From G963677325 sp963677325 (lineage in GTDB: Bacteria; Bacteroidota; Bacteroidia; Bacteroidales; Prolixibacteraceae), in NCBI GenBank assembly GCA_963677325.2, contig CAXXGM010000006.1, forward strand, positions 124,001 through 188,000: a stretch of 64,000 bases of DNA. The letters run 5' to 3'. Below the pieces are notes generated by a model. That model was not told the origin of the DNA, ran no database searches, and saw nothing but the letters and a program-made list of their open reading frames with translations. Both the position numbers and the translations under genes were made by a program. Shown in pieces: positions 53,984 to 62,946 of the stretch; positions within the stretch are counted from its first letter, which is position 1, and every line of letters starts with the position of its first letter.

Positions 53984-55999
53984 TAATACTTCTACAGACC
54001 AATTCCATGAAGAAGGTATCCCACTGTTCACGATAACCCTGGATGGAAAAAGCAAAGCGGGGAACTCCTTAAGATCTGTTATCTGCAAACAGTTAAGCAT
54101 TTCAATGGCTGCCCCTTTGCCGTCGGGTGAACTTGCAGTATCCTGAGTTTCCGGCGGGTTATTCAAAATAACGGTCTCACATCTTCCATCCAGCAAGGCA
54201 GCATATAATGCTACAGCTGACAAAGGGCCATCAGCCGCAATCCCGATTTTCTCTGGATCAACACCTTTCAGGGTTCTGCAAAATTCAAGACAACGCAGAA
54301 CATCATAAACCTGCATGGAAGCAATCGTTCTTCCAATCCAAGCTGCAGAACGCCTGATATGCCATTGTTGATTCTGGTCCCATCCGGTTTCGCCAACACC
54401 TCTCACATCAAAATAAGCAAGGTTTCTCCCTTGTCCATATTCACCAATTAATTTAAGTGACTCGCTTTTATCAACCCCAGGACTTTTCCAAATAACATCA
54501 GGATTTCTCAGAACAATCATTAAAGGTTTCCTCTCGCCTGGATCATTTTCCCAGAAAATGCCAGTCTTTAAACGCCAACCTTCTTCCGTCACAAAGCTGT
54601 AGTTATCCATTCCATAGGTGCCATAATCTTTAGTCTGGTGCAACAACACCGGATCGAATGGCATCGGAGTTTTAGGAAAAGCATTGAATGTTTTTTCTTT
54701 CAATAGCTTCTTAACAGAATCTCTATAGGCAAGAAGTTCACTTTTATTATTAATGGCCGGAGATTGATGGAGCGGAATGAAAGAATCCTGAATTTTAACA
54801 GTACGATCATCTGCCGGAGCCCCGTCAACGTAAGCTTTCAATTCTTCAACAGAAGCATGCGCGGCAGGTGTTAAGTCTACATCACCAGTTGATTCGGGAG
54901 TAACCTTCTTCCCCATCAGGTGTTCAATGAAAAAGGAATTAATCCTCTGTCGCGAGATCTTATGATAAGAATGGCCGCCGGGAGTTTCAACAAATCCAAT
55001 CTTGTCAGAAGCTTCGTATAGATCGTATATTTTCTTTACATCATCATGAAGTCGGTGAACCGATTCAATGGTAAACCACCCGTCACGGTCAGCCTGACCA
55101 ATGAGAAAAGGCCTTGGAGCAATCAATGCACCTATATTCTGAAAATCGATCAGGTAGGTATTAATGGGCATCATGCAATCACAATGTCCGTCAATAGTGC
55201 GAGAAGTGAGTTGGGCTTCCAGTGTGCTTGCTCCGCAAATCGCAGCTGTAGCCTTGACACGGGGATCAGCGGCAGCAATGAACCACGACTGTGATCCTCC
55301 TCCCGAAATACCCGTAACGCCAATATTGTTGGCATCCACTTCTGGCCTTGAGCAAAGCAGGTCAATTCCGCGGATAGCATTCCACAATTCGACCCCACCG
55401 GGGGTATACCCCCTGCTGTACCAGTTAAACCATCCATTACTGTAACAGCCATGATGTTCTCCTCTAACCTCTCCAAGCTGAATGGTCTCGATAATCAGGC
55501 TGACAAAACCCAGTTGGGCAAACTTTCTTGGATGTTCCTGGTAGGCCTCTTTTTGCGTTGCTTCATGACCACACACATATAGAATAGCCGGGGCCTTATC
55601 ATTGGTTTTATCAGGAATATACAGATTGGCCGGAACGTAAAGACCAGGCAAAGACTCATAATACAATTTCTCTATCCGGTACCCATCTTTCTGAATGGTT
55701 CCTGTGACTTTTACATTAAGATCCGATCTCTTCCCATTTACCGGCAAAAATTTTAATCCCATCATTTCAAGGTATTCGTCGTACCGTTTAGCTCTCATAT
55801 TATTCCAATCACTCAAAGAATTAATTCCATTGAGAGAAGAGTCGGTAATCTTCTTCGCTTCCTTAATCAGATAATCATGAATATTATTGGAAGCCCCAGC
55901 TTTTTCAGGCGCTTTACCCTTTGAGTTTTCCATCGAACAGGCGCTAAAGGTTAAAATGAAAATACAGTAAATAAGTTTAGTCAGATCTTTCATCGTCAA
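53957..55999 (-). CDS. Two-domain alpha/beta hydrolase lipoprotein (acetylxylan esterase-like)
   Basis: A 680-residue lipoprotein (lipobox FSAC in the first 22 residues). The first hydrolase domain (about 90-380) has the nucleophile elbow GISGGG (serine in VTGISGGGSQSWF), APAILYVCGHEATQKE and a likely catalytic histidine in GGHSYHKI, as in the acetylxylan esterase/S9-like family. The second domain (about 420-680) keeps the fold (GYGQGRNLAYFDVRGVGETGW) but reads GIAADGP where a G-x-S-x-G elbow is expected, so it is probably inactive. Neighbours (DUF1080, GH78, CocE) suggest deacylation of plant or algal glycans. The start could also be the ATG two codons in. Confidence 0.83.
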   Translation of the reverse strand: MTMKDLTKLIYCIFILTFSACSMENSKGKAPEKAGASNNIHDYLIKEAKKITDSSLNGINSLSDWNNMRAKRYDEYLEMMGLKFLPVNGKRSDLNVKVTGTIQKDGYRIEKLYYESLPGLYVPANLYIPDKTNDKAPAILYVCGHEATQKEAYQEHPRKFAQLGFVSLIIETIQLGEVRGEHHGCYSNGWFNWYSRGYTPGGVELWNAIRGIDLLCSRPEVDANNIGVTGISGGGSQSWFIAAADPRVKATAAICGASTLEAQLTSRTIDGHCDCMMPINTYLIDFQNIGALIAPRPFLIGQADRDGWFTIESVHRLHDDVKKIYDLYEASDKIGFVETPGGHSYHKISRQRINSFFIEHLMGKKVTPESTGDVDLTPAAHASVEELKAYVDGAPADDRTVKIQDSFIPLHQSPAINNKSELLAYRDSVKKLLKEKTFNAFPKTPMPFDPVLLHQTKDYGTYGMDNYSFVTEEGWRLKTGIFWENDPGERKPLMIVLRNPDVIWKSPGVDKSESLKLIGEYGQGRNLAYFDVRGVGETGWDQNQQWHIRRSAAWIGRTIASMQVYDVLRCLEFCRTLKGVDPEKIGIAADGPLSAVALYAALLDGRCETVILNNPPETQDTASSPDGKGAAIEMLNCLQITDLKEFPALLFPSRVIVNSGIPSSWNWSVEVLRKTSDFRP

Positions 56000-56065
56000 T
56001 ACAGTTGTTTTTTAAGAGATGGATGTAACTCACTTGCACAATCACTCAATTTCCTTATCTGACTT

Positions 56066-56110
56066 ATAAGGGAAAAAGGGGATAAAAATACATCCCCTTT
56101 TCCCTTTTTA
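56066..56110 (-). terminator. Hairpin after the DUF1080 gene
   Basis: Read on the minus strand, GGGAAAAGGGGAT and ATCCCCTTTTTTCCC pair around an AT-rich loop. It separates the DUF1080 gene from the downstream hydrolase gene. The T run is short, so termination may be partial. Confidence 0.55.
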
Positions 56111-56121
56111 AGTCCTCATTG

Positions 56122-56170
56122 CCTACAGCCTTTAGCCTAAAGCCTTAATTCTTAAGTTTCCAGCCTACAG
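56122..56170. repeat. CCTWWAG heptamer array across the DUF1080 stop codon
   Basis: Seven heptamers in exact register: CCTACAG, CCTTTAG, CCTAAAG, CCTTAAT, TCTTAAG, TTTCCAG, CCTACAG. The last unit contains the stop codon of the DUF1080 gene (56165-56167, minus strand). Confidence 0.7.
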
Positions 56171-56902
56171 CTCTCTGATCTTGATATTGCGGAACCAGAT
56201 AGGATATCCATGATCCTGGAGCCCGATGTAACCATCTTTAGCAATCCCTTCGGTAAATCCGGGGAATGATTTGAATTTGCTTTTAGCCACCATTGCGTCC
56301 CATTCCGGAGTCCATAAAGTATAAGAGAGAACTTTCACTCCGTTCTGTATGTGTGTGACTTGTCCATCCTTAACCCTGATTACGATCGTATTCCAGGAGC
56401 CAGCCGGATGCACCGTCTTTGGGTCAGCGGCAATCATGTCATACAGTGATCCAGCGAGGTGACTGTCAATCTTGTTGTCTGTCGCATCAACATTGTCAAG
56501 TACCTGAACTTCCGGAGCTGCATAATAGATAGGTTTGCCAGGGACTTCACGCACGTTGAAGAAAATACCTGAATTACCCATCTTGCCGGCATTCCAGTCC
56601 ACAGAAAGTTCAAAGTTTTTAAATTTCTTTGTACCATAAACAATGTCACCACCTGAACCTTGTCCAGGTTTCTTTCCTTCTGCTGTAAATACTTTCATGG
56701 CCTGCTGATCAATAGTCCAGTTTTTGGGCATCTCAGTGCCATTGCATTGTCTCCATCCATCAAAGTTTTTACCGTTGAATAAAAGAACCCAACCTTGTTT
56801 CTTTTCCTGTTTTGTTAGTTGATTCATTTTTTGGGCAAAAACCTGTCCCGAGATCAATAAACTCAAAATCAATGAAAACGCAAGCAGAACATTCCTTTTC
56901 AT
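56165..56902 (-). CDS. DUF1080 (3-keto-disaccharide hydrolase-like) exported protein
   Basis: A 245-residue exported protein: signal peptide (VLLAFSLILSLLISGQVFAQ), then a single concanavalin-like jelly roll of the DUF1080 family: GWVLLFNGKNFDGWRQ, DWNAGKMGNSGIFFNVRE, WNTIVIRVKDGQVTHIQNG, YIGLQDHGYPIWFRNIKIREL. Some members hydrolyse 3-keto-glycosides, the product of sugar-oxidising dehydrogenases, but no such oxidase is nearby. It is divergent from the rhamnosidase, sharing a 243-bp intergenic region, and upstream of the esterase-like gene. Confidence 0.9.
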   Translation of the reverse strand: MKRNVLLAFSLILSLLISGQVFAQKMNQLTKQEKKQGWVLLFNGKNFDGWRQCNGTEMPKNWTIDQQAMKVFTAEGKKPGQGSGGDIVYGTKKFKNFELSVDWNAGKMGNSGIFFNVREVPGKPIYYAAPEVQVLDNVDATDNKIDSHLAGSLYDMIAADPKTVHPAGSWNTIVIRVKDGQVTHIQNGVKVLSYTLWTPEWDAMVAKSKFKSFPGFTEGIAKDGYIGLQDHGYPIWFRNIKIREL

Positions 56903-57085
56903 ATTTTAATTTTTTGAATGATAGAATAAAACAAAATCTCTGTTTACACAAGAGGAACAAATTTAAATAATAATAAATCAAAAATTATAATTAATACTGA
57001 CATATTATTAAAAATAATAAGAAAGAATGTGGCCTGAAAAATTGTAATTTCCCCTCGCAAATCAGACAAAACAATCAGAAAATTA

Positions 57086-57093
57086 TATCTTTG
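57086..57093 (+). promoter_or_regulatory. -7 promoter element of the rhamnosidase gene
   Basis: TATCTTTG fits TAnnTTTG and lies 52 bp before the ATG at 57146. Confidence 0.6.
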
Positions 57094-57145
57094 GTTTATT
57101 AAAAATCCATTATTTTAAATCTTTAAAGTAATAACCTGATTAAGT

Positions 57146-59947
57146 ATGAAAACTGTCTCCGGAATTTACATCATCGTTTTTTCCTTTATATTCTCAGGAA
57201 TCATTATCAATTGCACGAGCAATCATCCTCTTATAGTGACGAACCTAAAATGTGAATACCTTGAAAATCCCCTGGGGATGGACAAACCTCAGCCACGGTT
57301 CAGCTGGGAAATTTTAAGCAATGAAAGAGCAACCGTCCAATCATCTTACCGGATATTCATATCAGATAATTATGAAGATGTAAGAAGAGGTCATGGGAAA
57401 GTCTGGGATTCGGGAAAAATCAATTCTGACCTATCCGCCAATCGCAAATACACCGGTCACGCACTTCAAAGCGATAAGACTTATTACTGGAATGTAAACA
57501 TCTGGACCCAGAAAGGCAAGCAAAGTGTTTGGAGCAAACCTGCAGAATTTCATACCGGCTTTTTCAGTCCCTCCGATTGGCAGGCCAAATGGATTTCAGC
57601 CGGAGATTCTTCTATCTCAGCCCCTCTGTTCAGAAAAGAATTTGGGTCAGACAAATCCGTTAAAGAAGCTTTCCTCCATATTACAGCTGCCGGATACTAT
57701 GAAGCTTATCTCAATGGAACAAAAATAGGAGATCATGTTTTAGATCCCAGTATAACCGATTACAGGAAACGCATTCTTTATGTTACCCATGACGTAACCA
57801 AACAATTAAAGAATGGATCAAATGTATTGGGAGTTGTACTGGGAAACGGAGCCTTCCGCCTAAAAAAAACAGAGGGCCGGTATTGCTGGGCCAATGGAGG
57901 CCTTAATATGGGAACACCTAAAATACTGGCGCAATTAAATATTACTTATAAAGACGGTTCTCAGAAGAAGATTGTATCCGATAATTCATGGAAATATTCT
58001 TCAGGACCTATTACCTTCAATAACATTTATGGAGGAGAAGATTATGATGCCCGTTTGGAGAAGGAGGGTTGGAACTCTTCTGGATTTGATGATTCAGTCT
58101 GGCAGGATGCATCCATTGCCAAAGAACCTGGTGGGATTATCGTTTCTCAGCTGATGCCTGCCGTTAAAGTCACCAATACATTTCAGCCCATCGCAAGGAC
58201 AAATCCAAAACCAGGAGTTTACCTTTTTGACATGGGACAGAATTTCTCCGGTTGGTGGCGGATTAAAGTAAGAGGTACTAATGGATTAACTGTGCACATC
58301 CGGGGAGCAGAGACTTTGAACGATTCGCTTTTCCCAAAACTGTTGCAAAAAGAGGATAACCTCAGCAAAAAACAGCCTTACCAGTCCAAAATATGGACTG
58401 ATTATACCTTAAAAGGAAAAGGAACAGAAATCTATGAGCCAGGTTTCTTTTATACCGGTTTCCGCTATGTTGAAGTTACCACAGATAAACCGGACCAGCT
58501 GAAATCAGTGAATGTGGAGGGACGTGTTGTCCGGTCAGCTCTTGAAGATAACGGCTCTTTCAAAACGTCAGATTCATTGCTCAATAAAATCCATCGTGCT
58601 GCCTTGTGGTCAATAAAAAGCAATACCCTGAGCTATCCTACCGATTGCCCCCAACGTGAAAAAGGAGGTTATACAGGAGATGGTCAGATCGTTGCAGAAG
58701 CTTGCATGCATGATTTTCAAATGGCAGCCTTTTACACCAAATGGTTAAATGACATGAAGGATGCTCAGGAGGCCGGAGGCCGTATTCCCAATACCTCCCC
58801 TACCCTTATTGGCGGAAACGGAGGAGGAGTAGCCTGGGGCAGTGCTTATATTCTGATTCCCTGGTGGATGTATCAATACTACAATGACACAAGAGTTCTT
58901 AAAGAACACTATTCATCCATGAAACAATTCATTGGATATTTGCATAATCTCGCAAAAACAGACTCAAATCCGGAAGAGCCTTATATCATTAATAATTTCG
59001 GTTCTTACTGGTATACACTTGGAGAATGGTGTGCTCCCGGGAAAAGCGATGATCCGAATCATCCGATGATCCATACTTATTATTATTATAAGGATTGTGA
59101 CATAATGTCCAGGATTGCGAAAGTTCTTGGAGAGAAGGAGGATGCTGTTAAATATGCCGCTCTCGCCGATACAATTAAAAACGAACTGAATAAGAAATTT
59201 TTCAAGCCCGAAACCAATCTCTATGGCAGTGACACCACGTACCAGACTTATCAGCTCCTTGCATTAAACAGTGATATCATTCCGGAGGGTCACAAAGAAA
59301 AGGTGCTGCAAACATTAACAGATGATATCGTTAAGAGCCATAAAAACCATCTGAATACAGGAATCATAGGAACCAAATACATGTGGCCGGTGCTAATTAA
59401 AAACGGATTGGGAGACATCGCCTGGTCTCTTGTAACGCAAACATCATTCCCAAGCTTTGGATATTGGATCAGTAAAGGAGCAACAACACTGAGAGAACAG
59501 TGGGATGGCAAAAATTCTCCGAATCATCAGATGTTTGGCTCTATTGACGAATATTTCTATAAATATCTGGCTGGTATATGGTCTCCTTCAGATGGTACAA
59601 CATCCATCGGATACAAACACATCTACATTCAGCCATACATACCTCAGGGATTATCCTCGGCAGAAGCTTCCCTAAATTCGGTTGCAGGTAAAATTGAATC
59701 AGGTTGGAAGCAGGAAAAGGGCTATTTACTTCTGAAAGTCACCATCCCGGCAAATAGTGATGCAACTGTCAGTATTCCGATGATCAATTCTAAAAATCCT
59801 GTCATAAAGGAAAAAGGGAAAGTTGTCTGGCTGAATGGTCAGTATGTCTCAGGGGATAGCGGTGTATCAAAAGCTGTTCAGGAAGGCAATCATATAATAT
59901 TCACAATTGGATCAGGTAATTACGAATTTAAACTTTCGGGAAAATAG
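57146..59947 (+). CDS. Alpha-L-rhamnosidase, GH78 family, lipoprotein
   Basis: A 933-residue enzyme that removes terminal alpha-L-rhamnose from plant glycosides or pectic chains. The N-terminus has a lipobox-like IINC. Order: an N-terminal beta domain (LKCEYLENPLGMDKPQPRFSWE), two Bac_rhamnosid beta-sandwiches, an (alpha/alpha)6 barrel (about 440-790) and a C-terminal beta domain. DCPQREKGGYTGDGQ carries the presumed general acid (Glu of REK) and TLREQWDG the presumed base (Glu); both match GH78 positions. Lipidation suggests the outer membrane or periplasm. A CocE-like hydrolase follows 75 bp downstream. No SusC/SusD pair is in the window. Confidence 0.94.
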   Translation: MKTVSGIYIIVFSFIFSGIIINCTSNHPLIVTNLKCEYLENPLGMDKPQPRFSWEILSNERATVQSSYRIFISDNYEDVRRGHGKVWDSGKINSDLSANRKYTGHALQSDKTYYWNVNIWTQKGKQSVWSKPAEFHTGFFSPSDWQAKWISAGDSSISAPLFRKEFGSDKSVKEAFLHITAAGYYEAYLNGTKIGDHVLDPSITDYRKRILYVTHDVTKQLKNGSNVLGVVLGNGAFRLKKTEGRYCWANGGLNMGTPKILAQLNITYKDGSQKKIVSDNSWKYSSGPITFNNIYGGEDYDARLEKEGWNSSGFDDSVWQDASIAKEPGGIIVSQLMPAVKVTNTFQPIARTNPKPGVYLFDMGQNFSGWWRIKVRGTNGLTVHIRGAETLNDSLFPKLLQKEDNLSKKQPYQSKIWTDYTLKGKGTEIYEPGFFYTGFRYVEVTTDKPDQLKSVNVEGRVVRSALEDNGSFKTSDSLLNKIHRAALWSIKSNTLSYPTDCPQREKGGYTGDGQIVAEACMHDFQMAAFYTKWLNDMKDAQEAGGRIPNTSPTLIGGNGGGVAWGSAYILIPWWMYQYYNDTRVLKEHYSSMKQFIGYLHNLAKTDSNPEEPYIINNFGSYWYTLGEWCAPGKSDDPNHPMIHTYYYYKDCDIMSRIAKVLGEKEDAVKYAALADTIKNELNKKFFKPETNLYGSDTTYQTYQLLALNSDIIPEGHKEKVLQTLTDDIVKSHKNHLNTGIIGTKYMWPVLIKNGLGDIAWSLVTQTSFPSFGYWISKGATTLREQWDGKNSPNHQMFGSIDEYFYKYLAGIWSPSDGTTSIGYKHIYIQPYIPQGLSSAEASLNSVAGKIESGWKQEKGYLLLKVTIPANSDATVSIPMINSKNPVIKEKGKVVWLNGQYVSGDSGVSKAVQEGNHIIFTIGSGNYEFKLSGK

Positions 59948-60022
59948 TTAAAAATCAATATTATGGTTAAAAATTGCTTCCCCGGTATTTAATTTATTCC
60001 ATACTAAAATTAGAGTTAAATT

Positions 60023-61888
60023 ATGAAAATCTTTTTCTCGCTATTTCTCCTTCTCCCTTTGCTGGCAATTGCCGAAAATCCTGATTCAACATGGATTGTT
60101 AATCATTACACCAAACAAGAACAACGGATCAGTATGCGTGATGGGATCCGCTTGTTTACGTCAATTTATATACCAAAGGACAAAGCTGAAAAACACCCGA
60201 TCCTCATCATGCGTACTCCCTATTCCTGCGGTCCGTATGGTGAATCAAAATTCAGGAGCTTCTGGTCTAATCACTACAAGGATTACCTCAGAGAGAATTA
60301 CATCATGGTCATACAGGATGTCAGGGGCAAATTTATGAGCGAAGGCCAGTTCCTTGACGTACGACCCTTTAAAAAGGAGAAAAAATCGAATAAAGATGTG
60401 GATGAATCAACGGATGCATACGATACCATCGATTGGCTGATCCGCAATACCGAAGATAATAATGGCAAGGTGGGAGTTTTTGGTATATCTTATCCGGGAT
60501 TTTATGCCACCCAGGCGGCTTTGTGTGGCCATCCCGCCTTAGTGGCTGTAAGTCCTCAGGCCCCTGTCACGGATTGGTTTATCGGTGACGACTTTCATCA
60601 CAACGGGGTCTTTTTCATTCTGGATACCTATAATTTTTTTGCCATCGGGAGATCTGGAAATCCAAGATCTAATCTGACTAAAGAAGATTTTAAAAGCAAT
60701 TTAAAATTGGCGATAAAGGATGATTATGACTTTTATCTAAGTATTGGTGCATTGCCCAATTTCACTAAATTAACCGGTGACAGCGTACAATTCTGGAATG
60801 GAATCATGAATCATCCAAATTATGATGAATGGTGGAAAGACCGAAATATCAGAACAGCTTGCCGGAATATCAAACCTGCGATGCTGGAAGTCGGAGGACT
60901 ATTTGATGCCGAAGATTGTTTTGGCGCCTGGAATACCTATAAGACCATTGAGAAGCAATCTCCCGCCACTGTAAACAAGCTTGTAATGGGGCCATGGTCT
61001 CACGGCCAATGGGGCACCACGAATGGATCAAGCCTCGGGCATATCCAATTTGGATCCAATACAGTGCAGTGGTATGCAGAAAATCTCGAAAAACCCTTTT
61101 TTAACTACTATTTAAAAGGGAAAGGATCCATTGACAAGATTAAGGAAGCCACCATCTTTTTTTCCGGAGAAAACGCGTGGAGGCAATTATCCCAGTGGCC
61201 GCCTTCAGGAACAAAGCAAACAGATTTGTTCCTGCTTCCCGAAGGAAGATTGGGATGGGAAAAGTCAAATGCATTGAATAATTCTTATTCCGCCTATCTC
61301 AGTGATCCCGGCAAACCGGTCCCCTATATTGACGGAATTAAGAGAGGGAGAACAGCGGAATACATGGTTGATGATCAGCGATTTGCTTCCAGAAGACCGG
61401 ATGTTTTGGTATTCCAAACCGAGGTATTGGATCATGATATTACTCTTGCAGGCCCTGTGATCGCGGATTTAAAAGCGAGTATTTCAACGACAGATGCCGA
61501 TTTCGTTGTAAAATTGATCGATGTTTTTCCCAATAATTTCACTTACGGCGCCAAAGATAATTACATTATGGGTGGCTATCAGATGCTTGTAAGAGGGGAC
61601 ATTTTTCGGGGCCGTTACCGCAACAGCTTTGAAAAACCCGAGCCCTTTATCCCGGGCAAAATATCCGAAATCAACTACACGATGCCGGACATAGCCCATA
61701 CCTTTAAAAAAGGCCACCGGATAATGGTCCAGGTACAGAGCAGCTGGTTCCCGCTTGCAGACCGTAATCCCCAAAAATTTGTGAATATCTATCATGCCAA
61801 AGACACCGATTTCCAAAAGACAATGGTGCATATCTATCATGACCGGAATAACGCAAGCAGGATCATTTTACCCCTGCTGGGAAAATGA
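60023..61888 (+). CDS. CocE/NonD family (X-Pro dipeptidyl-peptidase-like) exported hydrolase
   Basis: A 621-residue exported serine hydrolase. Signal peptide (IFFSLFLLLPLLAIAE), then an alpha/beta-hydrolase domain: ISMRDGIRLFTSIYIPKD, GKVGVFGISYPGFYATQAAL with nucleophile serine, QDVRGKFMSEGQF, and a likely catalytic histidine in GPWSHGQWG. A C-terminal jelly-roll domain (about 430-610; MPDIAHTFKKGHRIMVQVQSSWFPL) is typical. Family members cleave acyl esters or X-Pro peptides; here the rhamnosidase next door suggests an ester substrate, an inference. Confidence 0.92.
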   Translation: MKIFFSLFLLLPLLAIAENPDSTWIVNHYTKQEQRISMRDGIRLFTSIYIPKDKAEKHPILIMRTPYSCGPYGESKFRSFWSNHYKDYLRENYIMVIQDVRGKFMSEGQFLDVRPFKKEKKSNKDVDESTDAYDTIDWLIRNTEDNNGKVGVFGISYPGFYATQAALCGHPALVAVSPQAPVTDWFIGDDFHHNGVFFILDTYNFFAIGRSGNPRSNLTKEDFKSNLKLAIKDDYDFYLSIGALPNFTKLTGDSVQFWNGIMNHPNYDEWWKDRNIRTACRNIKPAMLEVGGLFDAEDCFGAWNTYKTIEKQSPATVNKLVMGPWSHGQWGTTNGSSLGHIQFGSNTVQWYAENLEKPFFNYYLKGKGSIDKIKEATIFFSGENAWRQLSQWPPSGTKQTDLFLLPEGRLGWEKSNALNNSYSAYLSDPGKPVPYIDGIKRGRTAEYMVDDQRFASRRPDVLVFQTEVLDHDITLAGPVIADLKASISTTDADFVVKLIDVFPNNFTYGAKDNYIMGGYQMLVRGDIFRGRYRNSFEKPEPFIPGKISEINYTMPDIAHTFKKGHRIMVQVQSSWFPLADRNPQKFVNIYHAKDTDFQKTMVHIYHDRNNASRIILPLLGK

Positions 61889-62097
61889 AATATCTTTTGA
61901 AAAAAACCAATGTATGTTTCGGAAATCTCGGGGAAAGTTATTTGATATGATTAACGTATTGAATGAATGTGCGGATTGATTTACGAAAGGCTTAATAACT
62001 AATGAACAGCATAGAAACCGGTTCATCCCTTTCAAAGAGAGTATAGCATTTATTTATTCTATTCTCGATTTAATTGGCATTGAGTCAGTTCAATGCC

Positions 62098-62883
62098 TTA
62101 TTGGGAATCGCGGTTTGTTTCAAGGATCTTGAATAGCTCATCAGCGGAAATCCCCTCTCTGAGCGTTCCATTTGTTGAGGTGGAAATACGGCCGGTTTCT
62201 TCGCTTATAACGATGACATAAGCATCTGTTTGTTCCGATATACCAATGGCCGCACGATGACGAAGACCAAGAACCGGACTTATTTCAAGATTCTGAGATA
62301 TAGGTAAAATACATCTGGCCGCTTTAATCCGGTTAAGACTTATGATCACTGCTCCATCATGCAGAGGCGCATTTTTAAAGAAAATATTTTTAAGTAATTC
62401 CGAGGAGACATCTGCGTCGATTATCTGACCGGATTCGATGTATTCGGTAAGTTCATTTTCACGGGAAAGTACAATGAGTGCACCGGTTTTATTGAGCGAC
62501 ATTTGACGGCAAGCGTCAACTATATCATGTAAAGTAGTTTCAGATGCAAACTTCAATTGTCCTGAAAAAAGATTTTCAAGAGAAAACCGCCTATTTGTAC
62601 GATGGCGGGTTCCCAGCATAAGTAAAAATCTCCTGACCTCCTGCTGGAAGACAATTATGATCGCAATAACCCCTACTCCAAAAAGCTGGCCTAAAATAGA
62701 ACCCAGCAATTCCATTTTAAATGCCCTAACGATCAACCAGGCGAGAAATATGATGAAGATTCCAAGAAAAATATTTAAGGCTACAGTCCCCTTGACCAAT
62801 CTGTATATTTCAAAAAATATGAATGAAACCAACAAAATGTCAATTACATCAAGGAACCGGAATTGAATAAAAAGATTTATCAT
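62098..62883 (-). CDS. cdaA: Diadenylate cyclase (CdaA type)
   Basis: This enzyme makes c-di-AMP from two ATP. The 261-residue protein has three N-terminal membrane helices (about 8-80) and a DAC domain (about 100-255) with the catalytic DGA in NAPLHDGAVIIS, the RHR motif in GLRHRAAIGISE, and VIVISEETG. In Firmicutes cdaA pairs with cdaR and glmM; here it follows folP by 38 bp on the same strand, an order I recall from other Bacteroidota. A weak hairpin GGCATTGA/TCAATGCC (62076-62097) abuts its stop codon. Confidence 0.95.
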   Translation of the reverse strand: MINLFIQFRFLDVIDILLVSFIFFEIYRLVKGTVALNIFLGIFIIFLAWLIVRAFKMELLGSILGQLFGVGVIAIIIVFQQEVRRFLLMLGTRHRTNRRFSLENLFSGQLKFASETTLHDIVDACRQMSLNKTGALIVLSRENELTEYIESGQIIDADVSSELLKNIFFKNAPLHDGAVIISLNRIKAARCILPISQNLEISPVLGLRHRAAIGISEQTDAYVIVISEETGRISTSTNGTLREGISADELFKILETNRDSQ

Positions 62884-62903
62884 TTAAGAATTTATTGTTT
62901 TAG

Positions 62904-62946
62904 GCTTGAGACCTTTAGCCTTTAGCCTTTAGCCTTTAGACTTAAG
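62904..62946. repeat. CCTTTAG heptamer array across the folP stop codon
   Basis: Four perfect CCTTTAG units (62912-62939), then ACTTAAG, with GCTTGAG before (one base out of register). The folP stop codon (62922-62924, minus strand) lies inside, so the final residues KAKG are encoded by the repeat. Confidence 0.8.
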
